Assembly (NCBI GenBank): GCA_900550705.1
Contig: URTG01000081.1
Span: 1-7,669, forward strand
Length of the DNA stretch: 7,669 bases
Source: an uncultured Eubacteriales bacterium
GTDB lineage: Bacteria > Bacillota > Clostridia > Oscillospirales > Oscillospiraceae
Reading direction: 5' to 3'
A program made the position numbers and the translations under genes. The notes under the pieces are model-generated. The model ran no database searches and was not told the origin of the DNA. It was given only the letters and a program-made list of their open reading frames with translations. Position 1 is the first letter of the stretch. Every line of letters starts with the position of its first letter. Below are positions 1 to 6,553 of the stretch, one piece after another.

Positions 1-42
1 TGAGACTGCGTCCTTCTTGTCCATATACTCTAGGCCCTTCAT
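1..42 (-). other. Possible start of a leftward reading frame cut by the window edge
   Basis: On the minus strand an ATG at 42-40 opens a frame that stays open for 14 codons to the window edge, reading MKGLEYMDKKDAVS; a second in-frame ATG is at 24-22. A GGAGG at 47-43 touches the first ATG with no spacing, so it is a poor ribosome binding site for it and lies too far from the second one. The piece is too short to recognise. It could equally be non-coding sequence downstream of relA or the continuation of the repeat at 49-110. Bases outside the window are needed to decide. Confidence 0.12.
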
Positions 43-48
43 CCTCCT

Positions 49-110
49 CGTACAAGGGGCAGAAGCCCAAGGATTCCCCAACTCCTACCTCCTAACTCCT
101 CACTCCTCAC
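49..110 (-). repeat. Composite intergenic repeat, left copy (heptads plus 24-nt block)
   Basis: Read on the minus strand from 110 to 83 there are four consecutive 7-nt units, in order GTGAGGA, GTGAGGA, GTTAGGA and GGTAGGA. A 10-nt gap (82-73, starting GTT) follows, then a 24-nt block at 72-49 that begins CCTTGGGCT and ends CTTGTACG. The same arrangement, with the same 10-nt gap and 24-nt block length, occurs on the plus strand at 7434-7495; 20 of the 24 block positions are identical. The relA stop codon TGA (109-107) lies inside the first heptad. Such CTCCTAA-type heptads are, as far as I recall, common between genes of gut Oscillospiraceae; that part is memory, not something shown here. No transposase or coding content is visible in it. 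Confidence 0.8.
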
Positions 111-2344
111 TTCCCCGACGCTCTCGCCACATGATACACGCCCTGGATATTGTTCAGCTTGTTGACCACGTTGCTCAGCTCGGTCTTATCCTTGACCTCC
201 ACCACGATGTTGACGGTGGCGTGGCCGTCGGGCAGGGAGCGGGCGGACAGGGCGGGGACCTTGACCTTGGCGGCGGACAGGGCCATGGCGATGTCGATGG
301 TCAGGCCGTCCCGGTCCTTGGCGGACAGCTCCAGGGCGGTCTTGTAGGTGGGCAGGCTGCTGTCCACCCAGGAGACCTTGACCCAGCGGTCGGCCTCGTC
401 GGGCTTGCGCTTGTCTGGGTCGGCGTTGGGGCAGTCGGCCCGGTGGACGGACACGCCGTAGCCCCGGGTGATAAAGCCGATGACCGGGTCGCCGGGGACG
501 GGGGTGCAGCACTTGGCGAACTTCACCAGGCAGTTGCCCAGCCCCTCCACGATGATGCCCGAGTCAGAGTGCTTGGGCCTGGTCTGTCCCGCCTCGGGGA
601 GCGGGGGGGCCACTGCGGGGACAATTACGCGCTCGGCGGTGGTCTTGGCGGCGGCTGCGGCCTTTTCCGCCTGGAGGCGGCCCAGGCGCAGCAGCTCGTC
701 CTTCACCTTGGCCACCATCTTCGCGGCGGTGGTGCCGCCGTAGCCGATGGCGGCGTACAGCTCGTCCAGGGTGCCGAAGCGCACCTTTTTCAGGATGGCG
801 GGCAGGGCATCCTCGGCGGTGACGGCGGACAGGGATATCTTCCCATGCTTCAGCTCCGCCTCAAAGGCGGCCCGGCCGGTGGCGATGTTCTCCTCCCGCC
901 GTTCCCGCTTGAACCACTGGCGGATTTTGTTCCGGGCCTCGTTGGACTTGCAGATTTTCAGCCAGTCCCGGCTGGGGCCCTTGGCGGCCTTCGCCGTCTG
1001 GACCTCGACAATTTCGCCGTTTTTCAGCACATAGTCAAAGGGGACCATCCGTCCGTTCACCCGGGCACCCACCATGTGGTTGCCCACGGCGGAGTGGATG
1101 TTATAGGCAAAGTCGATGGGCGTGGCCCCGGCGGGCAGACTCTTTACGTCGCCGTTGGGGGTGAAGACGAACACCTCGTCGGCGAACATATCCACCTTCA
1201 GGGTGCGGACGAACTCCTCCGCGTCGGTGTCCTGCTGGCTCTCCAGCAGCTTGCGGACCCATTCGAAGTCCCCCTCGGTGCCCAGCTTCTGGTTGGCCAT
1301 GCCCTGCTTATACTTCCAGTGGGCGGCAATGCCGTACTCCGCCGTCTGGTGCATCTCCCACGTCCGGATCTGCACCTCGAAGGGGATGCCCTCCCGGCCG
1401 ATGACCGTGGTGTGCAGCGACTGATACATATTTGGCTTGGGGGTGCCGATATAGTCCTTGAACCGGCCCAGCACCGGCTTGAACATATCGTGGATACAGC
1501 CCAGCACATTGTAGCACTCCGGGATGTCGTCCACAATGACGCGGAAGGCATACAGGTCGTAAATTTCGTCCAGCGTCTTATTCTGGGCGTACATCTTCCG
1601 GTAGATGGAGTAAATGTGCTTCACCCGGCCATAGACGGTGCAGTGGATGCCCTCCTGGGCCAGGCGCTGCTGAATTTTCATCTGGATTCCGCCCAGAAAT
1701 TCCTCGTGGGCGGAGGAGCGGTTTTGCAGCTCGCTCTCGATCTCCTTGTAGCCCACCGGGTCCAGATAGCGCAGGGACAGGTCCTCCAGCTCCCACTTCA
1801 GCTTCTGCATACCTAAGCGGTGGGCGATGGGGGCGTAGATCTCCATGGTCTCCAGGGATTTTTCCCGCTGCTTCTTCGGGGACTGATACTGCATGGTCCG
1901 CATATTGTGCAGCCGGTCGCAGATTTTGATGAGGATCACCCGGATGTCCTGGGCCATGGCCATGAACATCTTCCGCAGATTTTCCATCTGCTCCTCTTCC
2001 TTGGTGACGTACTGCATTTTGGTCAGCTTGGTCACGCCCTCCACCAGGGTGGCCACCGGCTCGCCGAAGCGCTTGGCGATCTCCTGGTGGGTGGTCTCGG
2101 TGTCCTCAATGCAGTCGTGGAGCAGGGCGGCAATGACGGAGTCGGTGTCCAGCTCCAGGTCGGCCACGATCTCCGCCACGGCGATGGGGTGGATGATATA
2201 GGGCTCGCCGCTTTTCCGCAGCTGCCCGTGGTGGGCGGAGTCGGCGTAGGTAAAGGCGTCGAACAGCCGCTTGGTGTCCAGATTGGGCGTGTAGGACGCC
2301 ACTTTTTTCTCTAGCGCGTGGTATTGCTCTAAGATCGGGTCCAT
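107..2344 (-). CDS. relA: Bifunctional (p)ppGpp synthetase/hydrolase (Rel/SpoT family)
   Basis: Long Rel enzyme that makes (p)ppGpp from ATP and GTP/GDP on starved ribosomes and also hydrolyses it; cytosolic master of the stringent response. The 745 aa are full family length. The N-terminal HD hydrolase domain (about 25-195) keeps H52, the H76-D77 pair, E80-D81 and D143 in the CDRLHNMRT motif, so it should be active. The synthetase domain (about 200-345) has GRVKHIYSIYRK at 239-250, D263, Y307 and the E323 of EVQIRT. The RFKD motif at 294-297 is the RXKD signature of bifunctional Rel enzymes rather than the EXDD of synthetase-only RelA. A TGS domain follows (about 385-450), then a helical region, an Ala/Pro-rich linker (about 560-590), a conserved-cysteine domain (C605, C612, C613, C638) and a C-terminal ACT domain (about 665-745). 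The ATG start has a strong GAGGTGA site upstream. It is second in an operon after recJ, 46 bp downstream of it. Confidence 0.97.
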   Translation of the reverse strand: MDPILEQYHALEKKVASYTPNLDTKRLFDAFTYADSAHHGQLRKSGEPYIIHPIAVAEIVADLELDTDSVIAALLHDCIEDTETTHQEIAKRFGEPVATLVEGVTKLTKMQYVTKEEEQMENLRKMFMAMAQDIRVILIKICDRLHNMRTMQYQSPKKQREKSLETMEIYAPIAHRLGMQKLKWELEDLSLRYLDPVGYKEIESELQNRSSAHEEFLGGIQMKIQQRLAQEGIHCTVYGRVKHIYSIYRKMYAQNKTLDEIYDLYAFRVIVDDIPECYNVLGCIHDMFKPVLGRFKDYIGTPKPNMYQSLHTTVIGREGIPFEVQIRTWEMHQTAEYGIAAHWKYKQGMANQKLGTEGDFEWVRKLLESQQDTDAEEFVRTLKVDMFADEVFVFTPNGDVKSLPAGATPIDFAYNIHSAVGNHMVGARVNGRMVPFDYVLKNGEIVEVQTAKAAKGPSRDWLKICKSNEARNKIRQWFKRERREENIATGRAAFEAELKHGKISLSAVTAEDALPAILKKVRFGTLDELYAAIGYGGTTAAKMVAKVKDELLRLGRLQAEKAAAAAKTTAERVIVPAVAPPLPEAGQTRPKHSDSGIIVEGLGNCLVKFAKCCTPVPGDPVIGFITRGYGVSVHRADCPNADPDKRKPDEADRWVKVSWVDSSLPTYKTALELSAKDRDGLTIDIAMALSAAKVKVPALSARSLPDGHATVNIVVEVKDKTELSNVVNKLNNIQGVYHVARASGK

Positions 2345-2348
2345 AGGT

Positions 2349-2355
2349 TCACCTC
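2349..2355 (-). promoter_or_regulatory. relA ribosome binding site
   Basis: The minus strand reads GAGGTGA, a near-perfect match to the 16S rRNA anti-Shine-Dalgarno end, four bases before the relA ATG at 2344-2342. It fixes that start codon. It also shows that relA has its own strong initiation site although it seems to be transcribed with recJ, since no separate promoter is evident in the 46-bp gap. Confidence 0.85.
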
Positions 2356-2373
2356 GTCTAATCTATCCAAAGC

Positions 2374-2390
2374 GCAGGGCCGCGCCCTGC
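2374..2390 (-). other. Intercistronic hairpin between recJ and relA
   Basis: A perfect 7-bp inverted repeat, GCAGGGC and GCCCTGC around a 3-nt loop, starts at the base right after the recJ TGA stop (2393-2391). No run of T follows on the minus strand (GCTTTGG comes next), so it is not a standard intrinsic terminator. It could stabilise the upstream message, attenuate relA expression, or be a remnant of gene loss between the two genes. Structure seen in the sequence; role inferred. Confidence 0.5.
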
Positions 2391-4466
2391 TCAGGGTTCC
2401 TTGTTCGGGTACAGCTGGCTCCGCAGCCGCAGCAGGATGGGGGAGGCGTTCAGGTCCACCTTCTGCGCCGGGGTCTGTACCATAATTTGCAGCCGATCGG
2501 TGCGGCGGGTGAGGGCCAGCAGGCCCCGCTCCTCCATCACCTCCAGGCACAGCATGGTGCGGACGGGGGCCTCCCGCCGCCCGGCAAAGCGGGACACGCT
2601 GCGGGCAATGCGGGGCAGGGCGTCCTCCACCGGCCCGCCGGCGGCGGACTGGCGCACCAGCCAGCGCCACAGGGCGGCGAACTCCTCCCGCTCCGGCAGC
2701 AAGACCTGGGCCTCCTGGGGGGTGAGCGCCTCCCCCCGGGTGAAGCGGTCGTAGAGCGCCCGCTCCATCTGGGCCCGGGTGGGGGCGGGGCGCAGGTCGG
2801 CCACCTGCAGCTGCACCGTCCGGCTGCCCCGGAACTCGTTGATTTGGGGGTAGAAGGCCACATCCACCCGCCCGCCGGGGACCAGCCCCAGCTCGGCGGC
2901 GTTGGCGGAAAAATAGATGGCGTCCAGCAGAACGCCCCTGGCGTCCAGCCGCAGCTTCAGATGCCGCCCCCGGCCCACCTGAGAGAAAAACTGCACCTGC
3001 GCCCCGGAGAGAGACAGCAGCGGCCGGGGATTCCCCGTCCCGCAGGGCTCCAGCCGGTCCAGGGCCTCCACCTCGGGCACGGTGAGCAGCTGGGGGGGCA
3101 CGGCGGCGTCTACCTCCAGCACCGAGGGCAGGACCGCGCCGCCGCTGGTGCGCCGCAGCTCCTCCCGCAGGCATTGGGCCAGGGCGGGGATGTTCTCCTC
3201 CCGCACGGTAAAGCCCGCAGCCAGGGCGTGACCGCCGAAGCTTTCCAGCAGGGGGGCCGCCGCCGTCAGCAGGCGGAACAGGTTCACGTCCCCCCAGGAG
3301 CGGCAGGAGCCCTTGCCCAGTCCGTGGTCCAGGCAGACCATAAAGGCGGGGCAGCCGTATTTCTCCGTCAGGCGGGAGGCCACGATGCCCACCACCCCCT
3401 GGTGCCACTGCTCCCCGGCCAGAACGATTACCCCGGACTGGGGCTCCCGGTCCAGGCGCTGGACGCACTGGTCAAAGATGTCCCCCTCGATGGTCTGTCG
3501 CTGGCGGTTCAGCTCGCACAGCTGCTGGGCCAGCAGCTCAGCCCGGGCATCGTCCTGGGTGAGCAGCAGCTCCCGGGCCACGTCGGCCTGACCCATGCGG
3601 CCCGCGGCGTTGATGCGGGGGGCCAGCAGATAGCCGATGGAGGTGGCCGTGACCGGCTTGTCCTCCACGCCCGCGCAGCGGATGAGATGGGCAAAGCCCT
3701 TCCGCCGGGCGGGATTCAGCCGCTCCAGCCCCGCCCGGACGATGGCTCGGTTTTCCCCCGTCATGGGCATGACATCGGCCACGGTGCCCACGGCGGCCAG
3801 GTCGCAGTAGTCGGCAAAGACGGCGTCCGCCCCCTCCGGCCCGGCCACAGCCATAGCCAGCTTCAGCGCCACGCCCACCCCGGCCAGCCCCTTGAAGGGA
3901 TAGGGGCAGTCGGGCCGCTGGGGGTTCACCACCGCCTGGGCGGGGGGGAGGGTGTCCTTGCAGGCGTGGTGGTCGGTGATGACCACATCCATGCCCAGCT
4001 CCTTGGCGTAAGCCACCTCCTCCACGGCGGTAATGCCGCAGTCCACCGTGATGATGAGGGATACCCCCGCCCGGGCCAGCCGCTCCGCCGCCTCCCGGTT
4101 CAGGCCGTAGCCCTCCTCCAGCCGGTCGGGGATGTAGGCGGTGACCTGTCCGCCCCGGCGGGTGAGCACGTCCAGCAGCAGACAGGTGGAGGTGATGCCG
4201 TCCACGTCGTAGTCCCCGTAGACGGCGATGGACTCCTTCCGCTCCAGGGCCAGCCGGACCCGGGCCGCAGCCCGGTCCATCCCCGCCATGCCCATGGGGT
4301 CCAGCAGAGTCTCCCCCGCCGGGTCCAGCAGCCGCCGGGCCTGGTCGGCGCTCTCCACCCCCCGGGCGGACAGCACCAGCGCCAGCAGGGACGGCACCCC
4401 CGCCGCCTCCAGCGCCAGCCGCCCCCCGGGGCAGACGGGGGCGGTGCTCCACTCCTGATACTTCAT
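2391..4466 (-). CDS. recJ: Single-stranded-DNA-specific exonuclease RecJ
   Basis: Metal-dependent 5'-3' exonuclease of single-stranded DNA in the DHH phosphoesterase superfamily, acting in recombinational and mismatch repair. With the ATG at 4466 the protein is 691 aa. The DHH domain shows GDYDVDG at 84-90, VDCG with D142 at 141-144, DHH at 165-167, VGTVADVMPM around 226-235 and APRINAAGRM at 282-291. The DHHA1 part shows GEQWHQGVVGIVASR at 351-365, RSWGDVNLF at 389-397 and GGHALAAG at 411-418, followed by an OB-fold stretch with EPCGTGNPRP at 473-482. A further C-terminal region of about 130 residues (from about 560) is less recognisable, as in other Firmicutes RecJ proteins longer than the E. 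coli enzyme. The ATG at 4466 is preferred over an in-frame TTG at 4505, which lies almost at the predicted transcription start and has no room for a ribosome binding site. First gene of the recJ-relA unit. Confidence 0.96.
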   Translation of the reverse strand: MKYQEWSTAPVCPGGRLALEAAGVPSLLALVLSARGVESADQARRLLDPAGETLLDPMGMAGMDRAAARVRLALERKESIAVYGDYDVDGITSTCLLLDVLTRRGGQVTAYIPDRLEEGYGLNREAAERLARAGVSLIITVDCGITAVEEVAYAKELGMDVVITDHHACKDTLPPAQAVVNPQRPDCPYPFKGLAGVGVALKLAMAVAGPEGADAVFADYCDLAAVGTVADVMPMTGENRAIVRAGLERLNPARRKGFAHLIRCAGVEDKPVTATSIGYLLAPRINAAGRMGQADVARELLLTQDDARAELLAQQLCELNRQRQTIEGDIFDQCVQRLDREPQSGVIVLAGEQWHQGVVGIVASRLTEKYGCPAFMVCLDHGLGKGSCRSWGDVNLFRLLTAAAPLLESFGGHALAAGFTVREENIPALAQCLREELRRTSGGAVLPSVLEVDAAVPPQLLTVPEVEALDRLEPCGTGNPRPLLSLSGAQVQFFSQVGRGRHLKLRLDARGVLLDAIYFSANAAELGLVPGGRVDVAFYPQINEFRGSRTVQLQVADLRPAPTRAQMERALYDRFTRGEALTPQEAQVLLPEREEFAALWRWLVRQSAAGGPVEDALPRIARSVSRFAGRREAPVRTMLCLEVMEERGLLALTRRTDRLQIMVQTPAQKVDLNASPILLRLRSQLYPNKEP

Positions 4467-4474
4467 GGCATCCG

Positions 4475-4482
4475 CCCCCTTT
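4475..4482 (-). promoter_or_regulatory. recJ ribosome binding site
   Basis: The minus strand reads AAAGGGGG, eight bases before the ATG at 4466. It pairs with the anti-Shine-Dalgarno sequence along its whole length if one G-U pair is allowed, and it supports the 4466 start over the upstream TTG. Confidence 0.7.
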
Positions 4483-4514
4483 CCCCGTCCAATCCTTTTG
4501 TACAATTTTGCTCT

Positions 4515-4544
4515 ATTATATCATAGAATACCCCCATTCTTCAA
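4515..4544 (-). promoter_or_regulatory. Promoter of the recJ-relA unit (housekeeping sigma type)
   Basis: On the minus strand a -35 box TTGAAG (4544-4539) is followed by an 18-bp spacer and a perfect -10 box TATAAT (4520-4515), preceded by TGA to give an extended -10 (TGnTATAAT). Transcription would start near 4508, leaving a leader of about 42 nt before the recJ ATG. It lies in the only clearly AT-rich patch of the window. Box matches are seen directly; start site and activity are inferred. Confidence 0.8.
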
Positions 4545-4572
4545 GCTAAAACCACCGGCCCCTTCCCGCCGC

Positions 4573-4601
4573 TTGTCTCCGGGGAAAAATCGTGATAAAA
4601 T
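4573..4601 (+). promoter_or_regulatory. Promoter of the mnmG-hydrolase unit (housekeeping sigma type)
   Basis: On the plus strand a -35 box TTGTCT (4573-4578) is followed by an optimal 17-bp spacer and a -10 box TAAAAT (4596-4601), again with an extended -10 (TGA directly before it). Transcription would start near 4608, giving a leader of about 64 nt. It is back-to-back with the recJ promoter; 28 bp separate the two -35 boxes, and I see no clear operator palindrome in that gap. Confidence 0.72.
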
Positions 4602-4655
4602 ACGGGGCAAACAAAACTACAACCCAGGCCCTCCCCAGGGAATCGGCCGGAATAC

Positions 4656-4664
4656 AAGGCAGGA
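4656..4664 (+). promoter_or_regulatory. mnmG ribosome binding site
   Basis: AAGGCAGGA contains AGGA ending seven bases before the ATG at 4672. It is a moderate site but the only one near the position where the conserved MnmG N terminus begins. The open frame extends upstream to 4465, but no start codon lies between the predicted transcription start and 4672. Confidence 0.6.
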
Positions 4665-4671
4665 AACACAC

Positions 4672-6543
4672 ATGAGAACTTATGAGGCCGGACAATTTGA
4701 TATTGCGGTAATCGGCGCGGGGCACGCGGGCATCGAGGCCGCCCTGGCGGCGGCGCGGATGGGGCTGCGGACCCTGTGCTTCACCGTGAATCTGGATGCG
4801 GTGGGCAATATGCCCTGCAACCCCGCCATCGGCGGCACCGGGAAGGGCCACCTGGTCCGGGAGCTGGATGCCCTGGGCGGCGAGATGGGCCGGGCGGCGG
4901 ACCGGGCCTGTATCCAATACCGCCTGCTGAACCGGGGCAAGGGTCCCGCCGTCTGGTCCCTCCGGGCCCAGGCGGACCGCCGGGAGTATCAGAAGGTGAT
5001 GAAGCACACCCTGGAGCGCCAGGAAAACCTGTGGGTCAAGCAGGCCGAGGTGGTGGAGATTCGCACGGAGCAGGGGGCCGTCTCCGCCGTGGTCACCCAC
5101 ACCGGGGCGGTGTACCGCGTCCGGGCCGCCGTGGTGGCCACGGGCACCTATCTGGGGGGCCGGACCATCGTGGGCGACGTGGTGCGCCAGTCCGGGCCGG
5201 ACGGCCTGTCTGCCGCCCTGCCCCTGACCCAGTGTCTCATCAGCCTGGGGCTGAGCATCCGCCGGTTCAAAACGGGCACGCCCCCCCGAATCAACGCCCG
5301 GAGCGTGGATTTCTCCCAGATGGAGCGCCAGCCCGGGGACGAGGACGGCCTGCGCTTCTCCTTCCAGACCGAGACCCCGCCGGAGAACCGGGCCGTCTGC
5401 TGGCTGACCTACACCAACCAGCGCACCCACGACATCATCCGCGCCAATCTGGACCGCTCCCCCCTGTACGACGGCACCATCGAGGGGGTTGGCCCCCGGT
5501 ACTGCCCCTCCATTGAGACGAAGATTGTCCGCTTCCCCGACAAGGCCCGGCACCAGCTGTTCATCGAGCCCATGGGGCTGGACACGGAGGAGCTGTACGT
5601 CCAGGGCTTCTCCTCCTCCCTGCCGGAGGAGGTGCAAATCGAAATGCTGCACACCATCCCCGGCCTGGAGCGGGCGGAGATGACCCGCTGCGCCTACGCC
5701 ATCGAGTACGACTGCGTGGACCCCACCCAGCTTCAGCCCACGCTGGAGACCAAGAAAATCTCCGGGCTATACGGCGCTGGGCAGTTCAACGGCTCCTCCG
5801 GCTATGAGGAGGCGGCGGTGCAGGGCTTTGTGGCCGGCGTGAACGCCGCGCTGAAGCTGCTGGGCCGTCCGCCCCTGGTCCTCCGCCGGGACCAGGGATA
5901 CATCGGTGTGCTCATCGACGACCTGGTCACCAAGGGCACCAACGAGCCCTACCGCATGATGACCTCCCGCACGGAGTACCGCCTGCTCCACCGCCAGGAC
6001 AACGCCGACCGGCGGCTTGCCCCCATCGGCTATGGGCTGGGGCTGATTTCCCGGGAGCAGTATGAGCAGGTACAGGAGAAATACCGGGCCGTGGAGCGGG
6101 AGGTGGACCGGCTGGAGCACACGGGCACCGCGCCCTCCCCCGCCCTGGATGCCTTGCTGGAGGCCCGGGGGGAGTCCCCGGTGAAGGACGGCGCCCGCCT
6201 GGCCGACCTGCTCCGCCGCCCCCGGCTCACCTATGCCGAGCTGGCCCCCTTCGACCCCGGCCGCCCCGCTCTGCCCCGGGAGGTGGCCCAGGAGGCGGAG
6301 ATTTCCGTGAAATACGCGGGCTACATCGGCCGCCAGCTCCGCCAGGTGGAGGAGATGAAGCGCCTGGAGGACCGCCCCCTGCCCGCCGACCTGGATTACC
6401 TGTCCATCCACGGCATCCGCATGGAGGCCCGGCAGAAGCTGGCGGAGATCCGCCCCCAAAACCTGGGCCAGGCCAGCCGGGTGTCCGGCGTGTCCCCGGC
6501 GGACGTGTCCGTGCTGATGGTCTATCTGAAACAGAACGGCTGA
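4672..6543 (+). CDS. mnmG: tRNA uridine-5-carboxymethylaminomethyl(34) synthesis enzyme MnmG
   Basis: FAD-dependent partner of the GTPase MnmE; the complex adds aminomethyl or carboxymethylaminomethyl groups to wobble U34 of certain tRNAs, using methylene-tetrahydrofolate and NADH, in the cytosol. At 623 aa it matches the usual length of about 630. The N terminus carries the Rossmann GAGHAG at 15-20 for FAD, then CNPAIGGTGKGH at 49-60. FKTGTPPRI lies at 199-207 and GPRYCPSIE at 274-282. C49 and C278 correspond to the two conserved functional cysteines. GAGQFNGSSGYEEAA at 368-382 is the second FAD-contact motif. The C-terminal helical part that binds MnmE and tRNA (about 545-623) ends in a typical SGVSPADVSVL region. 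The start at 4672 is set by family homology and the promoter. The gene is often next to mnmE and rsmG in other bacteria, but here neither is present; it is instead divergent from recJ and leads a two-gene unit. Confidence 0.97.
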   Translation: MRTYEAGQFDIAVIGAGHAGIEAALAAARMGLRTLCFTVNLDAVGNMPCNPAIGGTGKGHLVRELDALGGEMGRAADRACIQYRLLNRGKGPAVWSLRAQADRREYQKVMKHTLERQENLWVKQAEVVEIRTEQGAVSAVVTHTGAVYRVRAAVVATGTYLGGRTIVGDVVRQSGPDGLSAALPLTQCLISLGLSIRRFKTGTPPRINARSVDFSQMERQPGDEDGLRFSFQTETPPENRAVCWLTYTNQRTHDIIRANLDRSPLYDGTIEGVGPRYCPSIETKIVRFPDKARHQLFIEPMGLDTEELYVQGFSSSLPEEVQIEMLHTIPGLERAEMTRCAYAIEYDCVDPTQLQPTLETKKISGLYGAGQFNGSSGYEEAAVQGFVAGVNAALKLLGRPPLVLRRDQGYIGVLIDDLVTKGTNEPYRMMTSRTEYRLLHRQDNADRRLAPIGYGLGLISREQYEQVQEKYRAVEREVDRLEHTGTAPSPALDALLEARGESPVKDGARLADLLRRPRLTYAELAPFDPGRPALPREVAQEAEISVKYAGYIGRQLRQVEEMKRLEDRPLPADLDYLSIHGIRMEARQKLAEIRPQNLGQASRVSGVSPADVSVLMVYLKQNG

Positions 6544-6549
6544 GGTGAT
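6542..6549 (+). promoter_or_regulatory. Hydrolase ribosome binding site overlapping the mnmG stop
   Basis: GAGGTGAT is an almost perfect Shine-Dalgarno sequence. Its first two bases are the last two of the mnmG TGA stop (6541-6543). It places the start at the ATG at 6554 rather than the GTG at 6545, which lies inside the site. The arrangement predicts translational coupling between mnmG and the hydrolase gene. Confidence 0.85.
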
Positions 6550-6553
6550 TCCC

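Noticed and set aside
83..110. Heptad tract as a CRISPR array
   Set aside because: The units are 7 nt and directly adjacent, with no spacers; no cas genes are present.
17..1816. 599-codon open frame on the plus strand opposite relA
   Set aside because: It is antisense to an intact Rel gene. Its composition (runs of Gly, Val, Leu, Asp, His) is typical of the complement of GC-rich coding sequence, and it has no recognisable domain.
4467..4505. TTG start giving RecJ 13 extra residues
   Set aside because: It lies about three bases from the predicted transcription start, with no space for a ribosome binding site; the ATG at 4466 has a good one.
2487..4526. 679-codon open frame on the plus strand opposite recJ
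   Set aside because: Antisense shadow of recJ with low-complexity Gly/Gln/His/Pro-rich content. It also runs through the recJ promoter region.
4629..4640. Small hairpin (CCCT, CCCC loop, AGGG) in the mnmG leader as a possible riboswitch
   Set aside because: A 4-bp stem in a leader of about 64 nt is too small for any known riboswitch or T-box and is expected by chance in GC-rich DNA.
4465..4671. 69-residue N-terminal extension of MnmG
   Set aside because: It would have to start upstream of the promoter boxes. Family homology begins at the ATG at 4672.
4546..5652. 368-codon open frame on the minus strand opposite mnmG
   Set aside because: Antisense shadow of a clear mnmG, crosses the mnmG promoter, and lacks any family motif.
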